64,000 nucleotides of DNA from Verrucomicrobiaceae bacterium (GCA_024232965.1 JACKQF010000008.1:1-64000), one strand, 5' to 3'; counted from the first letter of the stretch, positions 41,570 through 51,855 are shown. Numbers and translations are program-made. The notes: generated from the letters alone by a model not told the origin.

Positions 41570-44500
41570 ATGATCGACCCCACACGCTTGAAGGATGATT
41601 TGAAGAAGCAGGTCACTGCTTTGGAAAAAGACCTTCATGATCGGCTCAAGAAGGAGCCGCACTTCGCGGCGCCCTTGAAGGCGAAATACGACGAGGCTTT
41701 CCAGTCCAAGCGCACCGCTTCCACCTTCATCGCCTGGGCGGAGCAGGAGATCACGCAGGCCGCCGTGGCCTGGGTGCTGGCCACGGTCTTCATTCGCTTC
41801 CTGGAGGACAATGGTCTCATCCCTGATCCCATCCTTTCCGGGCCACCGGAGCGGCTGCGGCTGGCGCAGGATGCGCTCTCCCATCACTTCATGCAGCATC
41901 CCGGGGCATCCGAGCGGGACTACCTGCTGCATCACTTCAGCGAGCTGCGGAAGTATCCCGCGCTCACCGAGTTGCTCGGGCCGCACAACTCCCTCCATGC
42001 CCTCCATCCCAGCCCGGATGCGCTGAAGGGACTCATCGCCTTCTGGCGGCAGATTGACCCCGCTTCCGGTGCGGTGCGGCATGACTTCACCGACGAGGCC
42101 ATGAACACCCGCTTCCTCGGGGATCTGTATCAGGACCTCTCGGAGGCCGCCCGCAAGACCTACGCGCTGCTCCAGACGCCGGACTTCATTGAGGCCTTCA
42201 TCCTCGACCGCACCCTCACGCCGGCGCTGCGGGAGTTTGGGCTCAAGACGGTGCGCATGATTGATCCCACCTGCGGCTCCGGGCACTTCATGCTCGGCAG
42301 CTTCCGGCGGCTCTTTGCTCTCTGGCTGAAGGAGGTCCCCACGGCGCGTGAAGCGGCCGTGAATGCCTTGAAAGCCGTGCATGGCGTGGATCTCAATCCC
42401 TTCGCCGTCGCCATCACCCGCTTCCGCCTCATCATCGAGGCCTGCCATGCCTGCGGCGTGAAGCGTCTGGCCGATGCACCGGACTTCGAGATCAATGTGG
42501 CCACGGGGGATGCGCTGCTGCACGGCCGCCGTTTCCGCGACTTCGAGGGTGACAACGCCACCGAGATGACCTTCGACACCGAGGAAGTCTTCCGCGACGA
42601 ACTCAAGCACCACTACGAGGTCGAGGACGTCGAGGCCCTGCACCGCATCCTCGGGCAGCAATACCACGCCGTCGTCGGCAATCCGCCCTACATCACCGTG
42701 AAGGACCGCGCCGTCAGCGAGCTCTACCGCGCGCGCTACCCCTCGTGCCACCGCAAGTATTCGCTCTCCGTGCCCTTAATGGAGCGTTTCTTCGACCTCG
42801 CGGTCAAAGGCGACGGCACCCCGCAGCAGCCGGCCGGATTCGTCGGGCAGATTACGTCGAATTCCTTCATGAAGCGCGAGTTTGGCAAGAAGCTCATCGA
42901 GGAATACCTCCCGCGATGGGACCTCACGCACGTCCTCGACACCGCGGGCGCCTACATCCCCGGCCACGGCACGCCCACGGTCATCCTTTTTGGGAAAAAT
43001 CAGCCGCCCGTGAGTGGCACCATTCGCACGGTGCTCGGCATCACTGGCGAACCGGCGACACCCGCCGAACCCGCGCTGGGCCTTGTTTGGCAGTCCATCC
43101 TCCGACAAATCGACGACCCCGGCAGTGTGAGTGAATGGATGAGCGCGGCAGACTCGCCACGCGCCAGCAAACTTCGAGAAGCACCCGTGGAGTATCGGCG
43201 GCGGTGGAGCGGCCGAACTTAAGAGAGGAACTCGACGAATGCGAAACCAAGCGAGATCGAGTTTGTCGAAAACCACCGTCGAAAGAAACCCGTCATTGGC
43301 TTCGGTGCGATCATCGGGGAGGAAGAAGTTTTCTTATCCCATTGCGAGTCGTCGCGTGGTTGCTGTCCCCAGTGAGGTTCAGAGTCCCGTCATTGAGGGC
43401 GAGATGAACCTCTTGACTGGAATATTTCTTGGTCAGACGAAGCACTTTTTCCGTATGACCGAAGCATTAGCCTGATTGCCGAGCCCATCCCTGCTGAAAT
43501 GCCTTTGGCCTCTGCAGTTCCGTCCTCGCGAACCGGCCCGATTTCAGCGGAGGAACCTTACGCGAGACAGGACGGCCTTCTGGGAATACCACCAGATTCC
43601 CATCGAGCGAAATCAAGCAGCCGCAGTTGCTCGTTTCGGTGCTGTCGCCACCCACAACCATTTCGCTCTCAATACTGGCACTAAGGTTTTCAAACAGTCT
43701 GCGCCTGTTATCAAGCTGAAGCCCTGAGCACGAGCACAGTAGTGCAATGTTGCTTGGATTCCTGAACAGCTCGGCGGACTCTTTTGGATGAAGCAGGTAT
43801 ATTACCCGAAAGGTGGTGACCATGTCGGAACCGAAGGTGCAAGGGTGCGGAAAACGCTTTGGGACGAACGATACGACTTCGAACGGCACCCAAGTTGCGA
43901 GCTTTCCCATCCCCGCTTACCAGCCCACGCAGCTTCCGACCGCGCTCGTCAAAACCAGCACGGCCCTGCAGGGCCAGTCGCCGGCGGCCACGCTGGCGAG
44001 TTGGGGCGGCCCCGAGAGCGGGGACCTGCGCCCGTGGCTGGCGAGCGCCCGCGACCTGGCCACCCGCCAGCGGCGCCAGCTCATCGCCTGGCAGGAGGAG
44101 CTGGATTGGCAAATCTACGAAGCCTTCGGCCTCGTGGAGGGCGCGGCAGAAAGCGGTCCCGCCGCCGTGAGCCTGCCGGAGGGCGCCGCGGTGGACGCCA
44201 TTCCGCCAGAGGGCATCGAGCTGGGCCAGCGGGCCTTCGAGATCGTGCTGGCGCGGCGCATGGCCGCGGGCGAAGCGCAGAGCACCTGGTTTGAACGGCA
44301 CGGCTCCACGCCCATCACGGAAGTCCCGCGCCATTGGCCCGCCCCGTATCGGGAGCTGGTCGAGCGCCGCATCGCCCGCATCGCCGAGGACCCGGCCATC
44401 CGCCTCATCGAGCAGCCCGAATACAAGCGCCGCTGGAACACCGAGCCGTGGGACGAGCAATTCACCCAGGCCGCGCGCGACTGGCTGCTCGCCCGGCTGG

Positions 44501-45465
44501 AGACCTATTTTTTCGAGAGCGAGCGGATGACGGCGGAGGCAGAAGAAAATGAGACAGGGAGACAAGGAGACGGGGAGAAAAGCTCCGCGCCATCCGTGCT
44601 ACGGCAATCGTGGGCGGCAGGACAGGAGCCGAAGATTTTCACCCTGGCCCAGATCGCAGCCGTGGCAGAAACCGATGCCGCCCTGAAGGCGGTGATGCAG
44701 GAATACACCGGCACGCCCGCCTTTGACCTCACCCGCCAGATCGCCGACCTGCTGAACGAAGGCAGCGTGCCCTACCTGCCCGTGCTGCGCTACAAGGAGC
44801 CCGGCCTGCGCAAACGCCGGGCCTGGGAAGAAACCTGGCAGCTTCAACGCCGCGAAGATGCCATCGAGGCCGAGGTCATGGCCAATCTGGAATCCGAGGC
44901 CAGGAAGATCGCCATCGATCTCGCCGAGCAGGCGCAGAAAGTGGAAGACTCAGGTGAGGTTGATCCTGAGAGCAAGATGGAAACGGCCCGGGGAATCGCC
45001 GAACGTCTTTTGCGTGAGGAAGTCAAGGAGCGCCAGGCAAAGGAAGTCGGTCCCATCCCCGTGCCGCCCAAATACAGCAGCGCCGACTTCAAGAAGCCCG
45101 GCTGGTGGAAGCTGCGCGGCAAGCTCGATGTGCCGAAGGAGCGCTGGGTCTCCTATCCCGGTCTCGAAACCCAAGCCTCCCCCAGCCCCCTCTACGCCTG
45201 GGCCGGCTGGGATCACCTGCAACAAGCCAAAGCCCTGTCCGCCCTCTACGTGCAACGCAAAGACCAGGACGGCTGGGACGCCCAGCAGCTCACTCCGATC
45301 CTTGGAGGCCTCCAAGAACTCATCCCCTGGCTGCAGCAGTGGCACAACGACGTGGACCCTGAATACCAAACAAGGCTGGGCGACCACTTTGCCGATTTCG
45401 TGGAAGAAGAACGCCGGACACTGGGATTGACCGCCGAGGACATCGAAAAGGCACGGCTCGGATAA
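41570..45465 (+). pseudogene. pglX: BREX type 2 adenine methyltransferase PglX, frame disrupted
   Basis: PglX methylates the host BREX motif and is needed for phage exclusion. The N-terminal part (41570 to about 43170) is intact: motif I DPTCGSGHFMLG and catalytic NPPYITVKD. From about 43170 to 43890 homologous text continues but jumps between frames: HPWSIGGGGAAELK, IEFVENHRRKKPVIGFGAII, SEVQSPVIEGE, DWNISWSDEALFPYDRSI, TAFWEYHQIPIERN...VATHNHFALN, MLLGFLNSSAD, LFWMKQVYYPKGG, and finally GTQVASFPIPAYQPTQLPTA, which stays open to the stop at 45465. At least seven frame changes occur in about 750 bp while the peptides stay conserved. As written, only a truncated 550-aa protein is encoded. Confidence 0.9.
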
Positions 45466-45491
45466 GCCGTGCATATTGAACGACCCACGCC

Positions 45492-46763
45492 ATGCCTGCC
45501 AAAAAGAGAGCACCCGCCAAAGCCAGCCCCAAGAAGCGACCGCTGAAAAGCGCGTCAGCGGGCACCTCAGGCGTGCTGTTTGACCGCGTAGCGAGCATTC
45601 TGGAGCAGGCCCGCGCGAACGTGGTGCGGGCGGTGAACAGCAACATGGTGCTGGCCTACTGGCTGATCGGGCGGGAGATCGTGCAGGAGATCCAGGGCGG
45701 GAAGGAACGGGCTGCGTATGGGCGGCAGGTGATCAAGGAGCTGTCCCAGCGACTGGGAGAGCGATACGGGCGGGGGTTTTCCGTCACCAACTTGAAAGCA
45801 TTTCGGCTCTTTTATCAAACCTATGCACATCGCCTGCCAGTGATTTGGCACATCCAAAGTGCCCAATTGGATGAGGCCGCAACCCACGGGGTTACCGTGC
45901 CGGGAATTGGGCACATCGAATGTGCCCAATTTGAGTCGCCCGCAATTCAACACATCGGATGTGGTGTTTTGGCAGACATGACGGAGGCCGTTGAGCAAGT
46001 GGACGCCGCACGGGGCTTTTCGCCCCGCCTGGGCTGGTCGCACTACCGGACCCTGATGCGGGTGGACAACAGGGTGGAGCGCCTTTTCTATGAGATCGAG
46101 GCTGATAAGGAGGGCTGGGAGGTGGAGACGCTGGAGCGGCAGATTCACTCCTTCCTGTTCGCCCGCCTGCTCAAAAGTCGGGACAAGGAAGGCGTCATGG
46201 CACTGATCACGTCCGGGCAGGAGGTGAAGCAGCCCATCGACGCGATCAAGAGCCCCTATGTGCTGGATTTCCTGAGCCTGCCAGAATCTGAGGTGCTGCA
46301 CGAATCCAAGCTGGAGTCCGCGATCATCAACAACCTGCAAACCTTCCTCCTGGAGCTGGGCAAGGGCTTTGCCTTTGTGGCGCGGCAGAAGCGGATCGAC
46401 TTCGATGGTGAGTTCTTCTACATCGACCTCGTCTTCTACCACTGCATCCTCAAGTGCTATGTCCTCATCGACCTGAAGCTGGGCAAACTGGCGCACCAGG
46501 ATGTCGGGCAGATGGACAGCTATGTGCGGATGTATGATGATCTGTGCCTCAGCCCAGGAGACAACCCCACCATCGGTCTGATCCTCTGTTCGGAGAAAAG
46601 TGGTGCCATGGCCCGCTATTCGGTGTTGAAGGAGAGCAAACAGATCTTCGCCTCCAAATACATGCTCTACCTGCCCACCGAGAAGGAACTCCAGCGGGAG
46701 ATCGAGCGCGAACGCCGACTCATCGAAGGGCGGGAAGCTGACAAGAAGGACGAACTCGAATAA
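45492..46763 (+). CDS. DUF1016 (YhcG-type) PD-(D/E)XK nuclease-domain protein, copy 1, 423 aa
   Basis: The N-terminal DUF1016 helical domain (VLAYWLIGREIVQEIQ, YGRQVIKELSQRLGERYGRG) is joined to a C-terminal PDDEXK nuclease-like domain (GFAFVARQKRIDFDGEFFYIDLVFYH...VLIDLKLGKL) with Asp and the D-x-K pattern. Between them is an inserted linker with three WHIQSAQ/GHIECAQ/QHIGCG peptide repeats encoded by DNA palindromes. It follows pglX by 26 bp and is nearly identical at both ends to the next gene. A role in BREX is not established for this family; the location suggests an auxiliary antiphage nuclease. Confidence 0.88.
   Translation: MPAKKRAPAKASPKKRPLKSASAGTSGVLFDRVASILEQARANVVRAVNSNMVLAYWLIGREIVQEIQGGKERAAYGRQVIKELSQRLGERYGRGFSVTNLKAFRLFYQTYAHRLPVIWHIQSAQLDEAATHGVTVPGIGHIECAQFESPAIQHIGCGVLADMTEAVEQVDAARGFSPRLGWSHYRTLMRVDNRVERLFYEIEADKEGWEVETLERQIHSFLFARLLKSRDKEGVMALITSGQEVKQPIDAIKSPYVLDFLSLPESEVLHESKLESAIINNLQTFLLELGKGFAFVARQKRIDFDGEFFYIDLVFYHCILKCYVLIDLKLGKLAHQDVGQMDSYVRMYDDLCLSPGDNPTIGLILCSEKSGAMARYSVLKESKQIFASKYMLYLPTEKELQREIERERRLIEGREADKKDELE
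45525..45720 (+). repeat. Direct repeat, 5' part of DUF1016 copy 1
   Basis: This segment is almost identical to 46802-46997 at the start of copy 2 (offset 1277 bp; e.g. both contain GAGCATTCTGGAGCAGGCCC). The 3' ends of the two genes also share long identical runs, while the middle differs. This marks a recent tandem duplication or gene conversion of the ends. Confidence 0.8.
45845..45968 (+). repeat. Three in-frame palindromic repeats inside DUF1016 copy 1
   Basis: Unit 1 at 45845-45866 (TTGGCAC...GTGCCCAA). Unit 2 at 45905-45931 is a perfect 12-bp hairpin, AATTGGGCACAT-CGA-ATGTGCCCAATT. Unit 3 at about 45949-45968 (ACACAT-CGG-ATGTGGT) is imperfect. They encode the similar peptides WHIQSAQ, GHIECAQ and QHIGCG without breaking the frame, in the linker between the two domains. 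Confidence 0.8.
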
Positions 46764-46780
46764 CCTGAAACCATCTCGCC

Positions 46781-47992
46781 ATGCCTGCCAAAAAGAAAGC
46801 CAGCCCCAAGAAGCGCCCGCTGAAAAGCGCGTCTGCGTTACCCACAGGCGTGCTGTTTGACCGCGTGGCGAGCATTCTGGAGCAGGCCCGCGCGAACGTG
46901 GTGCGGGCGGTGAACAGCAACATGGTGCTTGCCTACTGGCTGATCGGTCGGGAGATCGTGCAGGAGATCCAGGGCGGGAAGGAACGGGCGGCGTATGGGC
47001 AAAAAATATTGAGGGACCTATCCCAAGGACTGACGGAGCGATATGGAAATGGTTTCTCCATCACAAGCCTGAAATACTTCAGGACGTTCTATCAGGCCTA
47101 CGAGGACCGGCTGGAGCCAAAAGGTCGCCCAATGGGCGACCAATTCACTTCTCCCTCCATCTCGCCATCAAAAGGTCGCCCATCGGGCGCTGAATTGGCG
47201 CTGCCTGAAAAAGGGCACCCATTGGGTAGCGAATCGCTCATGGGCTTCTCGCCGCAACTGAACTGGTCCCACTACCGCGCCCTGATGCGGGTGGTAAACG
47301 TGAAAGCACGTGAGTTTTACGAGCAGGAAGCCATCGCCGGCGGCTGGGACAAGCGCACGCTGGAGCGGCAGATTCACTCCTTCTACTTCGAGCGCCTGCT
47401 CAAGAGCCAGAAGCCGGAAAAAATGCTGGCCGAGGGCCGTCACACGCTGGCCAGCCCCGATCCCGCCATCGCCACGCTGAAGCACCCCTATGTGTTGGAG
47501 TTCCTCGGGCTGCCCGAGGTGGCTGCACTGAACGAGGACGATGTCGAGCAGGCCATCCTATCCTACCTGCAAGCCTTCCTGCTGGAGCTGGGCAAGGGTT
47601 TTGCTTTCGTGGCCCGGCAGAAGCGACTGCGCATCGACGACGATGACCGCTATGTGGATCTCGTGTTCTACCACATCCAGTCCCGGTTCTACCTGCTGAT
47701 CGACCTGAAGATCGGCAAGCTGACACACCAGGACGTGGGCCAGATGGATGGTTATGTGCGCATCTTTGACGACCAGTGCCTGAGTGAAGGTGACAACCCG
47801 ACCATCGGCCTGATCCTCTGCACGGAGAAGAACGAAGTGGTGGCCAAATACTCCGTGCTGAAGGACCGCAAACAGATCTTCGCCTCCAAATACATGCTCT
47901 ACCTGCCCACCGAGAAGGAACTCCAGCAGGAGATCGAGCGCGAGCGCCGGCTGATCGAAGACCGGGCAGACGCCGGTCCGCTGCCAGGCTGA
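46781..47992 (+). CDS. DUF1016 (YhcG-type) PD-(D/E)XK nuclease-domain protein, copy 2, 403 aa
   Basis: Tandem paralogue of 45492-46763 with the same N-terminal helical domain and C-terminal nuclease domain (FVARQKRLRIDDDDRYVDLV, LLIDLKIGKLTHQDVGQMDG). The linker instead carries KGRPMGDQ, KGRPSGAEL and KGHPLGSES peptides, again encoded by palindromic DNA but of unrelated sequence. It is 17 bp after copy 1 and 43 bp before pglY, i.e. embedded in the BREX operon. The two paralogues could form a heteromer or recognise different targets (inference). Confidence 0.88.
   Translation: MPAKKKASPKKRPLKSASALPTGVLFDRVASILEQARANVVRAVNSNMVLAYWLIGREIVQEIQGGKERAAYGQKILRDLSQGLTERYGNGFSITSLKYFRTFYQAYEDRLEPKGRPMGDQFTSPSISPSKGRPSGAELALPEKGHPLGSESLMGFSPQLNWSHYRALMRVVNVKAREFYEQEAIAGGWDKRTLERQIHSFYFERLLKSQKPEKMLAEGRHTLASPDPAIATLKHPYVLEFLGLPEVAALNEDDVEQAILSYLQAFLLELGKGFAFVARQKRLRIDDDDRYVDLVFYHIQSRFYLLIDLKIGKLTHQDVGQMDGYVRIFDDQCLSEGDNPTIGLILCTEKNEVVAKYSVLKDRKQIFASKYMLYLPTEKELQQEIERERRLIEDRADAGPLPG
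46802..46997 (+). repeat. Direct repeat, 5' part of DUF1016 copy 2
   Basis: Second copy of the repeat at 45525-45720, differing at few positions. Together they could support homologous recombination that deletes or shuffles one nuclease gene. Confidence 0.8.
47123..47230 (+). repeat. Three in-frame palindromic repeats inside DUF1016 copy 2
   Basis: Unit 1 at 47123-47141 is GGTCGCCC-AAT-GGGCGACC (perfect 8-bp arms). Unit 2 at 47174-47191 is GGTCGCCC-ATC-GGGCGCTG (five clean pairs). Unit 3 at 47215-47230 (GCACCC-ATT-GGGTAGC) is imperfect. They lie at the same linker position as the different palindromes of copy 1. Confidence 0.75.
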
Positions 47993-48035
47993 GAAACATT
48001 CGTCATCCGGACTTTACCCTTCATCATCTTCCCTC

Positions 48036-51000
48036 ATGCCACTTCTCCGCGACCTCATTCACCTGCCTGAACACGTTTCGAAAAGCGACTTCGTGATGCG
48101 CCTGAGCGAAGGCGTGACCAAGGCCAGCGACACCGTGGCCGATTATGTCGTGACGGAGCAGTTGGCGCTCTGTTTTGACTCTGCCCTGTCCCTGGTCAAG
48201 ACCGCCATGCAAGGCGGAGCCAGCCAGGGCACCTACCTGCACGGTAGTTTCGGCAGTGGTAAAAGTCACTTCATGGCGGTGCTGCACCTGCTCCTTGGCG
48301 GTGATCTCAGCGCCCGGGCCAAGCCGGAACTGGCCAAGACGATCTCGAAGCACGATGAGTGGATGCGCGGCAAGAAGTTCCTTCTGGTGCCCTACCACCT
48401 GATCGGTGCGGACAACATCGAGAGCGCCGTGCTGGGGGGCTACGTGGCGCATATCGCCAAGCTGCACCCGGAGGCATCACCGCCTGCGGTGTATCCTTCT
48501 CAGGAGCTTCTGACCAACGCCGCCAGCCTGCGTGAGGCCATGGGAGACGCTGCCTTTTTTGCCAAGCTCAACTCCGCATCGTCTCCGGCATCTGGCGGTG
48601 GAGGCACCTGGGGAAAACTGAAATCCGGCTGGGATGCCGCCTCTTACGATGCCGCTGCAGGCCAGTGGCCCGAACACGCCGACCATCAAAGGCTGGTGGG
48701 AGACCTCGTGCGCACCCTGCTGACTTCCGTGTCGAGTGCAGGACGCTACGTGAGTATCGACAACGGTCTGAGCGCCATCTCCAAGCATGCCAAATCGCTC
48801 GGCTACGATGCGGTGATCCTCTTCCTGGACGAAATGATCCTCTGGCTGGCCAGTCATGCGGCGGACATCAATTTCCTCAACCGTGAGGTGCCGAAGGTGG
48901 CCAAGCTGGTGGAATCCGGAAACTCGGAGCGCCCCGCCCCGCTGGTGAGCTTCATCGCCCGTCAGCGTGACCTCAAGGAACTGATCGGCGAGATGATCAC
49001 CGGGGCGGCCAACGTCAATTTTACCGACATCCTGCGCTTCTGGCAGGGCCGCTTCGGCACGATCAATCTCGAAGACCGCAACCTGAGCGCGATTGCTGAA
49101 AAGCGTCTCCTGCGTCCCAAGGATGAGGCCGCAAGACGTCTGATCGACGAGGCCTTTGCCAAGTCCACCCAGGCGCGCGAGGAAATGCTCGCGATCCTGC
49201 TCACCAAGCAGGGCTCCAAGGATGACTTCCGCCGGTTGTATCCTTTCAGCCCGGCCTTGGTCGAGACACTGGTCGGTGTTTCATCCGTGCTCCAACGCGA
49301 GCGCACCGCCATCCGCATCATGCTGGAACTGCTGGTGCAGCGCCGGGACAACCTCGAACTCGGCGAACTCGTGGCCGTGGGCGATCTCTATGATCTCATT
49401 GCCGAAGGGGACGAAGCCTTCTCCGCCGAAATGAAGAGCTACTTCGAGCAGGCGCACAAGCTCTACCGCACACAGCTTCGCCCGTTGTTGGAAGAACAGC
49501 ACAAGATCAAATTTGAGGAGGTCGCAGGCCTTCCTTGGAACGACGCAAAGCGCAAGGCGCTGAGGAACGATGATCGCCTGATCAAGACCCTGCTGCTTTC
49601 AGCGCTGGCACCCGAGGTGGAATCCCTGCGCGGACTGACGCCGGCGCGGCTAGCTGCACTGAACCATGGATCCATCCAGACGCCGATTCCAGGCCAGGAG
49701 GGTCAAATCGTGCTCAAGAAGCTGCGCGACTGGGCAGGAAGGGTGGGTCAGATCAAGGTTCAGGAGGGCGGCGGACCTGCCGTGATCTCCCTGCAACTCA
49801 GCGCCGTGGACATCGACGCCATTTTGGAACGTGCCGAGAGCGAAGACAATGATGGCAGCCAACTGCGACTGCTGAGCAAGGCGCTGTTTGATGCCCTGGA
49901 GATCGATCACAAGGGCGAGCTGCTCGAAGTGCATCGCTTCCGCTGGCGCGGCACGGACCGCACCTGTGAAGTCCGGCTGGCCAACATCCGCGAACTGGGA
50001 GACGACCACCTCGACAACCCAACCGCTGAATGGAAGCTGCTGATCGACTATCCCTTCGACCGCGAAGGACACACGGTGCATGACGACATCGCCAAACTGG
50101 ACGACTACCGCCGCCGGAAGCACGACCAGTCCAGAACCCTGATCTGGCTGCCTTCCTTCTTCAGCGAAACTTCACGGCGGGAACTGGGGCGCCTGGTCAA
50201 GCTGGAGCACGTGCTGTCGGAGCATCGCTTTGCCACCTTTGTGACCCACCTGACCGACATTCAGCGGGCGGAGGCGCGGACGATCATGGAGAACCAGCGT
50301 TCCGCGTTGCGCTCGCGCTTGCAGCATCATCTGCTGGCGGCTTATGGCCTGGACAATCAGGTGGCATCTGGCGTGCTGGATCCTGGCCAGACGATTGATC
50401 CAGCAGAGCATTTCAATTCCCTGCGTGGTGACCTCAATTGCCGGGTCCCGGCAGGACCGACCTTGGCGATGGCCTTGAACCAATGGCTCGATCAAGCCCT
50501 GGCGTCCCAATTTTCGGCGCATCCCAATTTTGATGACGCTCTGAATTTGACCAAAGGCAAAGTGCAGAAGGTTCTCGACGTTGCTCGTCGCGCTGCGGAG
50601 TCGCCCGTGGGGCGTGAAGAGGTGGAAATGAATGAGCGGGTGCTGGTGCGCCAGATCACCGGACCGCTGAACATGGGAACCATGCACGACACTGCTTATG
50701 TGCAGAGCGAGGAATGGAAGAACCATTTTCTCCGTCACGAGGCCGCCCAGAACGGTCCACTCACGGTGGCCGCCATGCGTCGCGCGATCAACCTGCCCAA
50801 ACCACGAGGGCTGCCGCTGCATTTGCAGGATCTCCTGATTCTCTCCTTCGCCGCTCAGACCAATCGGACCATTCTGCGCTATCAATCCGCCGTTCCCGGC
50901 GACCTCGGGGAATTGAAGGATGATGACGTGCTCAAACAGGAGGTGCTCCCCTCCGCGGAAATTTGGGAGAGTGCACGGACGATGGCCGAGGAGATCTTTG

Positions 51001-51848
51001 GACTGCAGCAGTTGCCTGCGATGCCTACCGCTGCCGGCGTCATGTCATTTGGCAGCAAGGTGCATGGTTACCTGACCGAAAAGAGAGCCGCGGCCAGTCT
51101 GAGCGCGCTGCAGACAGCACTGGTTCCGGTGCTGGCCACGTTTGGTATCGAGGGGGAAAATTCAGCACGCATGATCACCGCCCGTGAGACTGCCGCCTGG
51201 GTTCGCCGACTCGACAAGGCTGAAGGTTCCGAATTGGTGGAGATGGTGGCAACCGCCAGCTTCTCTAGTGAACCGCAGATGATCGCCCGAGGCCTGGCCA
51301 CCTGTGAGTCACTGGCCTCCTACCTTTCCCAGACAGCATGGCTGACAGCCATCGAGCGTGCCCGTCAACTGGGCGGAACATCAGCATCCAGTGTCGAAGC
51401 TCTCGTGCAGAAAATCGCCGATGCATTGCGCCACGATGAACTGGTTCAGTCGCTGAAGGAGACGCTGGAGACGGCATCGAAAAACGCGAATGAGCTGATC
51501 TATGAAGCCGCGAGAGGTGCTTCAGGCGGAGGTGATGCGCCCGTTAAACCGGGACCCGATGACGGACGGCCACGCACGATAGACACCATTGATGTGCCGG
51601 TGCCCACTCCCCCATTGCGGACAACCCGCCGTCGCAGTCAGGTGAAGGGTGACAATCTCCCGGATTGGCTGCCCAAGGACTCCGCGCCCGAACTCCTGGT
51701 GGAAGCGTCCACAAGCAACAGTCAGAAGGTGGTCGTCACGCCGACAGTCGCCAGACTGCTCCAGCTCGATCCGCAAGCGACGCTGTCGGCCGATCGACGC
51801 ACGCTGAATCTGCCGAAGTGGAATCTCGAATTGAAGTTGGAGGACTGA
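48036..51848 (+). CDS. pglY: BREX type 2 ATPase PglY, 1270 aa
   Basis: A large P-loop ATPase of the Pgl/BREX type 2 complex. Walker A is GSFGSGKS at residues 70-77, preceded by the typical N-terminus (VSKSDFVMRLSEGV) and followed by a long helical region. LFLDEMILWLA (about 263-273) is the likely Walker B. The C-terminus (after 1170) is Pro/Arg-rich and then a short folded tail. Length and gene order (before pglZ) fit PglY. It probably couples ATP hydrolysis to sensing or blocking phage DNA with PglZ. Confidence 0.92.
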   Translation: MPLLRDLIHLPEHVSKSDFVMRLSEGVTKASDTVADYVVTEQLALCFDSALSLVKTAMQGGASQGTYLHGSFGSGKSHFMAVLHLLLGGDLSARAKPELAKTISKHDEWMRGKKFLLVPYHLIGADNIESAVLGGYVAHIAKLHPEASPPAVYPSQELLTNAASLREAMGDAAFFAKLNSASSPASGGGGTWGKLKSGWDAASYDAAAGQWPEHADHQRLVGDLVRTLLTSVSSAGRYVSIDNGLSAISKHAKSLGYDAVILFLDEMILWLASHAADINFLNREVPKVAKLVESGNSERPAPLVSFIARQRDLKELIGEMITGAANVNFTDILRFWQGRFGTINLEDRNLSAIAEKRLLRPKDEAARRLIDEAFAKSTQAREEMLAILLTKQGSKDDFRRLYPFSPALVETLVGVSSVLQRERTAIRIMLELLVQRRDNLELGELVAVGDLYDLIAEGDEAFSAEMKSYFEQAHKLYRTQLRPLLEEQHKIKFEEVAGLPWNDAKRKALRNDDRLIKTLLLSALAPEVESLRGLTPARLAALNHGSIQTPIPGQEGQIVLKKLRDWAGRVGQIKVQEGGGPAVISLQLSAVDIDAILERAESEDNDGSQLRLLSKALFDALEIDHKGELLEVHRFRWRGTDRTCEVRLANIRELGDDHLDNPTAEWKLLIDYPFDREGHTVHDDIAKLDDYRRRKHDQSRTLIWLPSFFSETSRRELGRLVKLEHVLSEHRFATFVTHLTDIQRAEARTIMENQRSALRSRLQHHLLAAYGLDNQVASGVLDPGQTIDPAEHFNSLRGDLNCRVPAGPTLAMALNQWLDQALASQFSAHPNFDDALNLTKGKVQKVLDVARRAAESPVGREEVEMNERVLVRQITGPLNMGTMHDTAYVQSEEWKNHFLRHEAAQNGPLTVAAMRRAINLPKPRGLPLHLQDLLILSFAAQTNRTILRYQSAVPGDLGELKDDDVLKQEVLPSAEIWESARTMAEEIFGLQQLPAMPTAAGVMSFGSKVHGYLTEKRAAASLSALQTALVPVLATFGIEGENSARMITARETAAWVRRLDKAEGSELVEMVATASFSSEPQMIARGLATCESLASYLSQTAWLTAIERARQLGGTSASSVEALVQKIADALRHDELVQSLKETLETASKNANELIYEAARGASGGGDAPVKPGPDDGRPRTIDTIDVPVPTPPLRTTRRRSQVKGDNLPDWLPKDSAPELLVEASTSNSQKVVVTPTVARLLQLDPQATLSADRRTLNLPKWNLELKLED

Positions 51849-51855
51849 ACCCGTC

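Noticed and set aside
38925..41585. Long open frame (886 codons) on the minus strand opposite pglW
   Set aside because: It is a GC-bias shadow of pglW: Arg/Gly/His-rich with no domain, no signal and no operon context, while the plus strand has clear kinase and NERD motifs.
45845..47230. Possible CRISPR array, because of repeated palindromes about 50 bp apart
   Set aside because: Only three imperfect units per gene, no identical direct repeats, the reading frame continues through them, and no cas genes are present.
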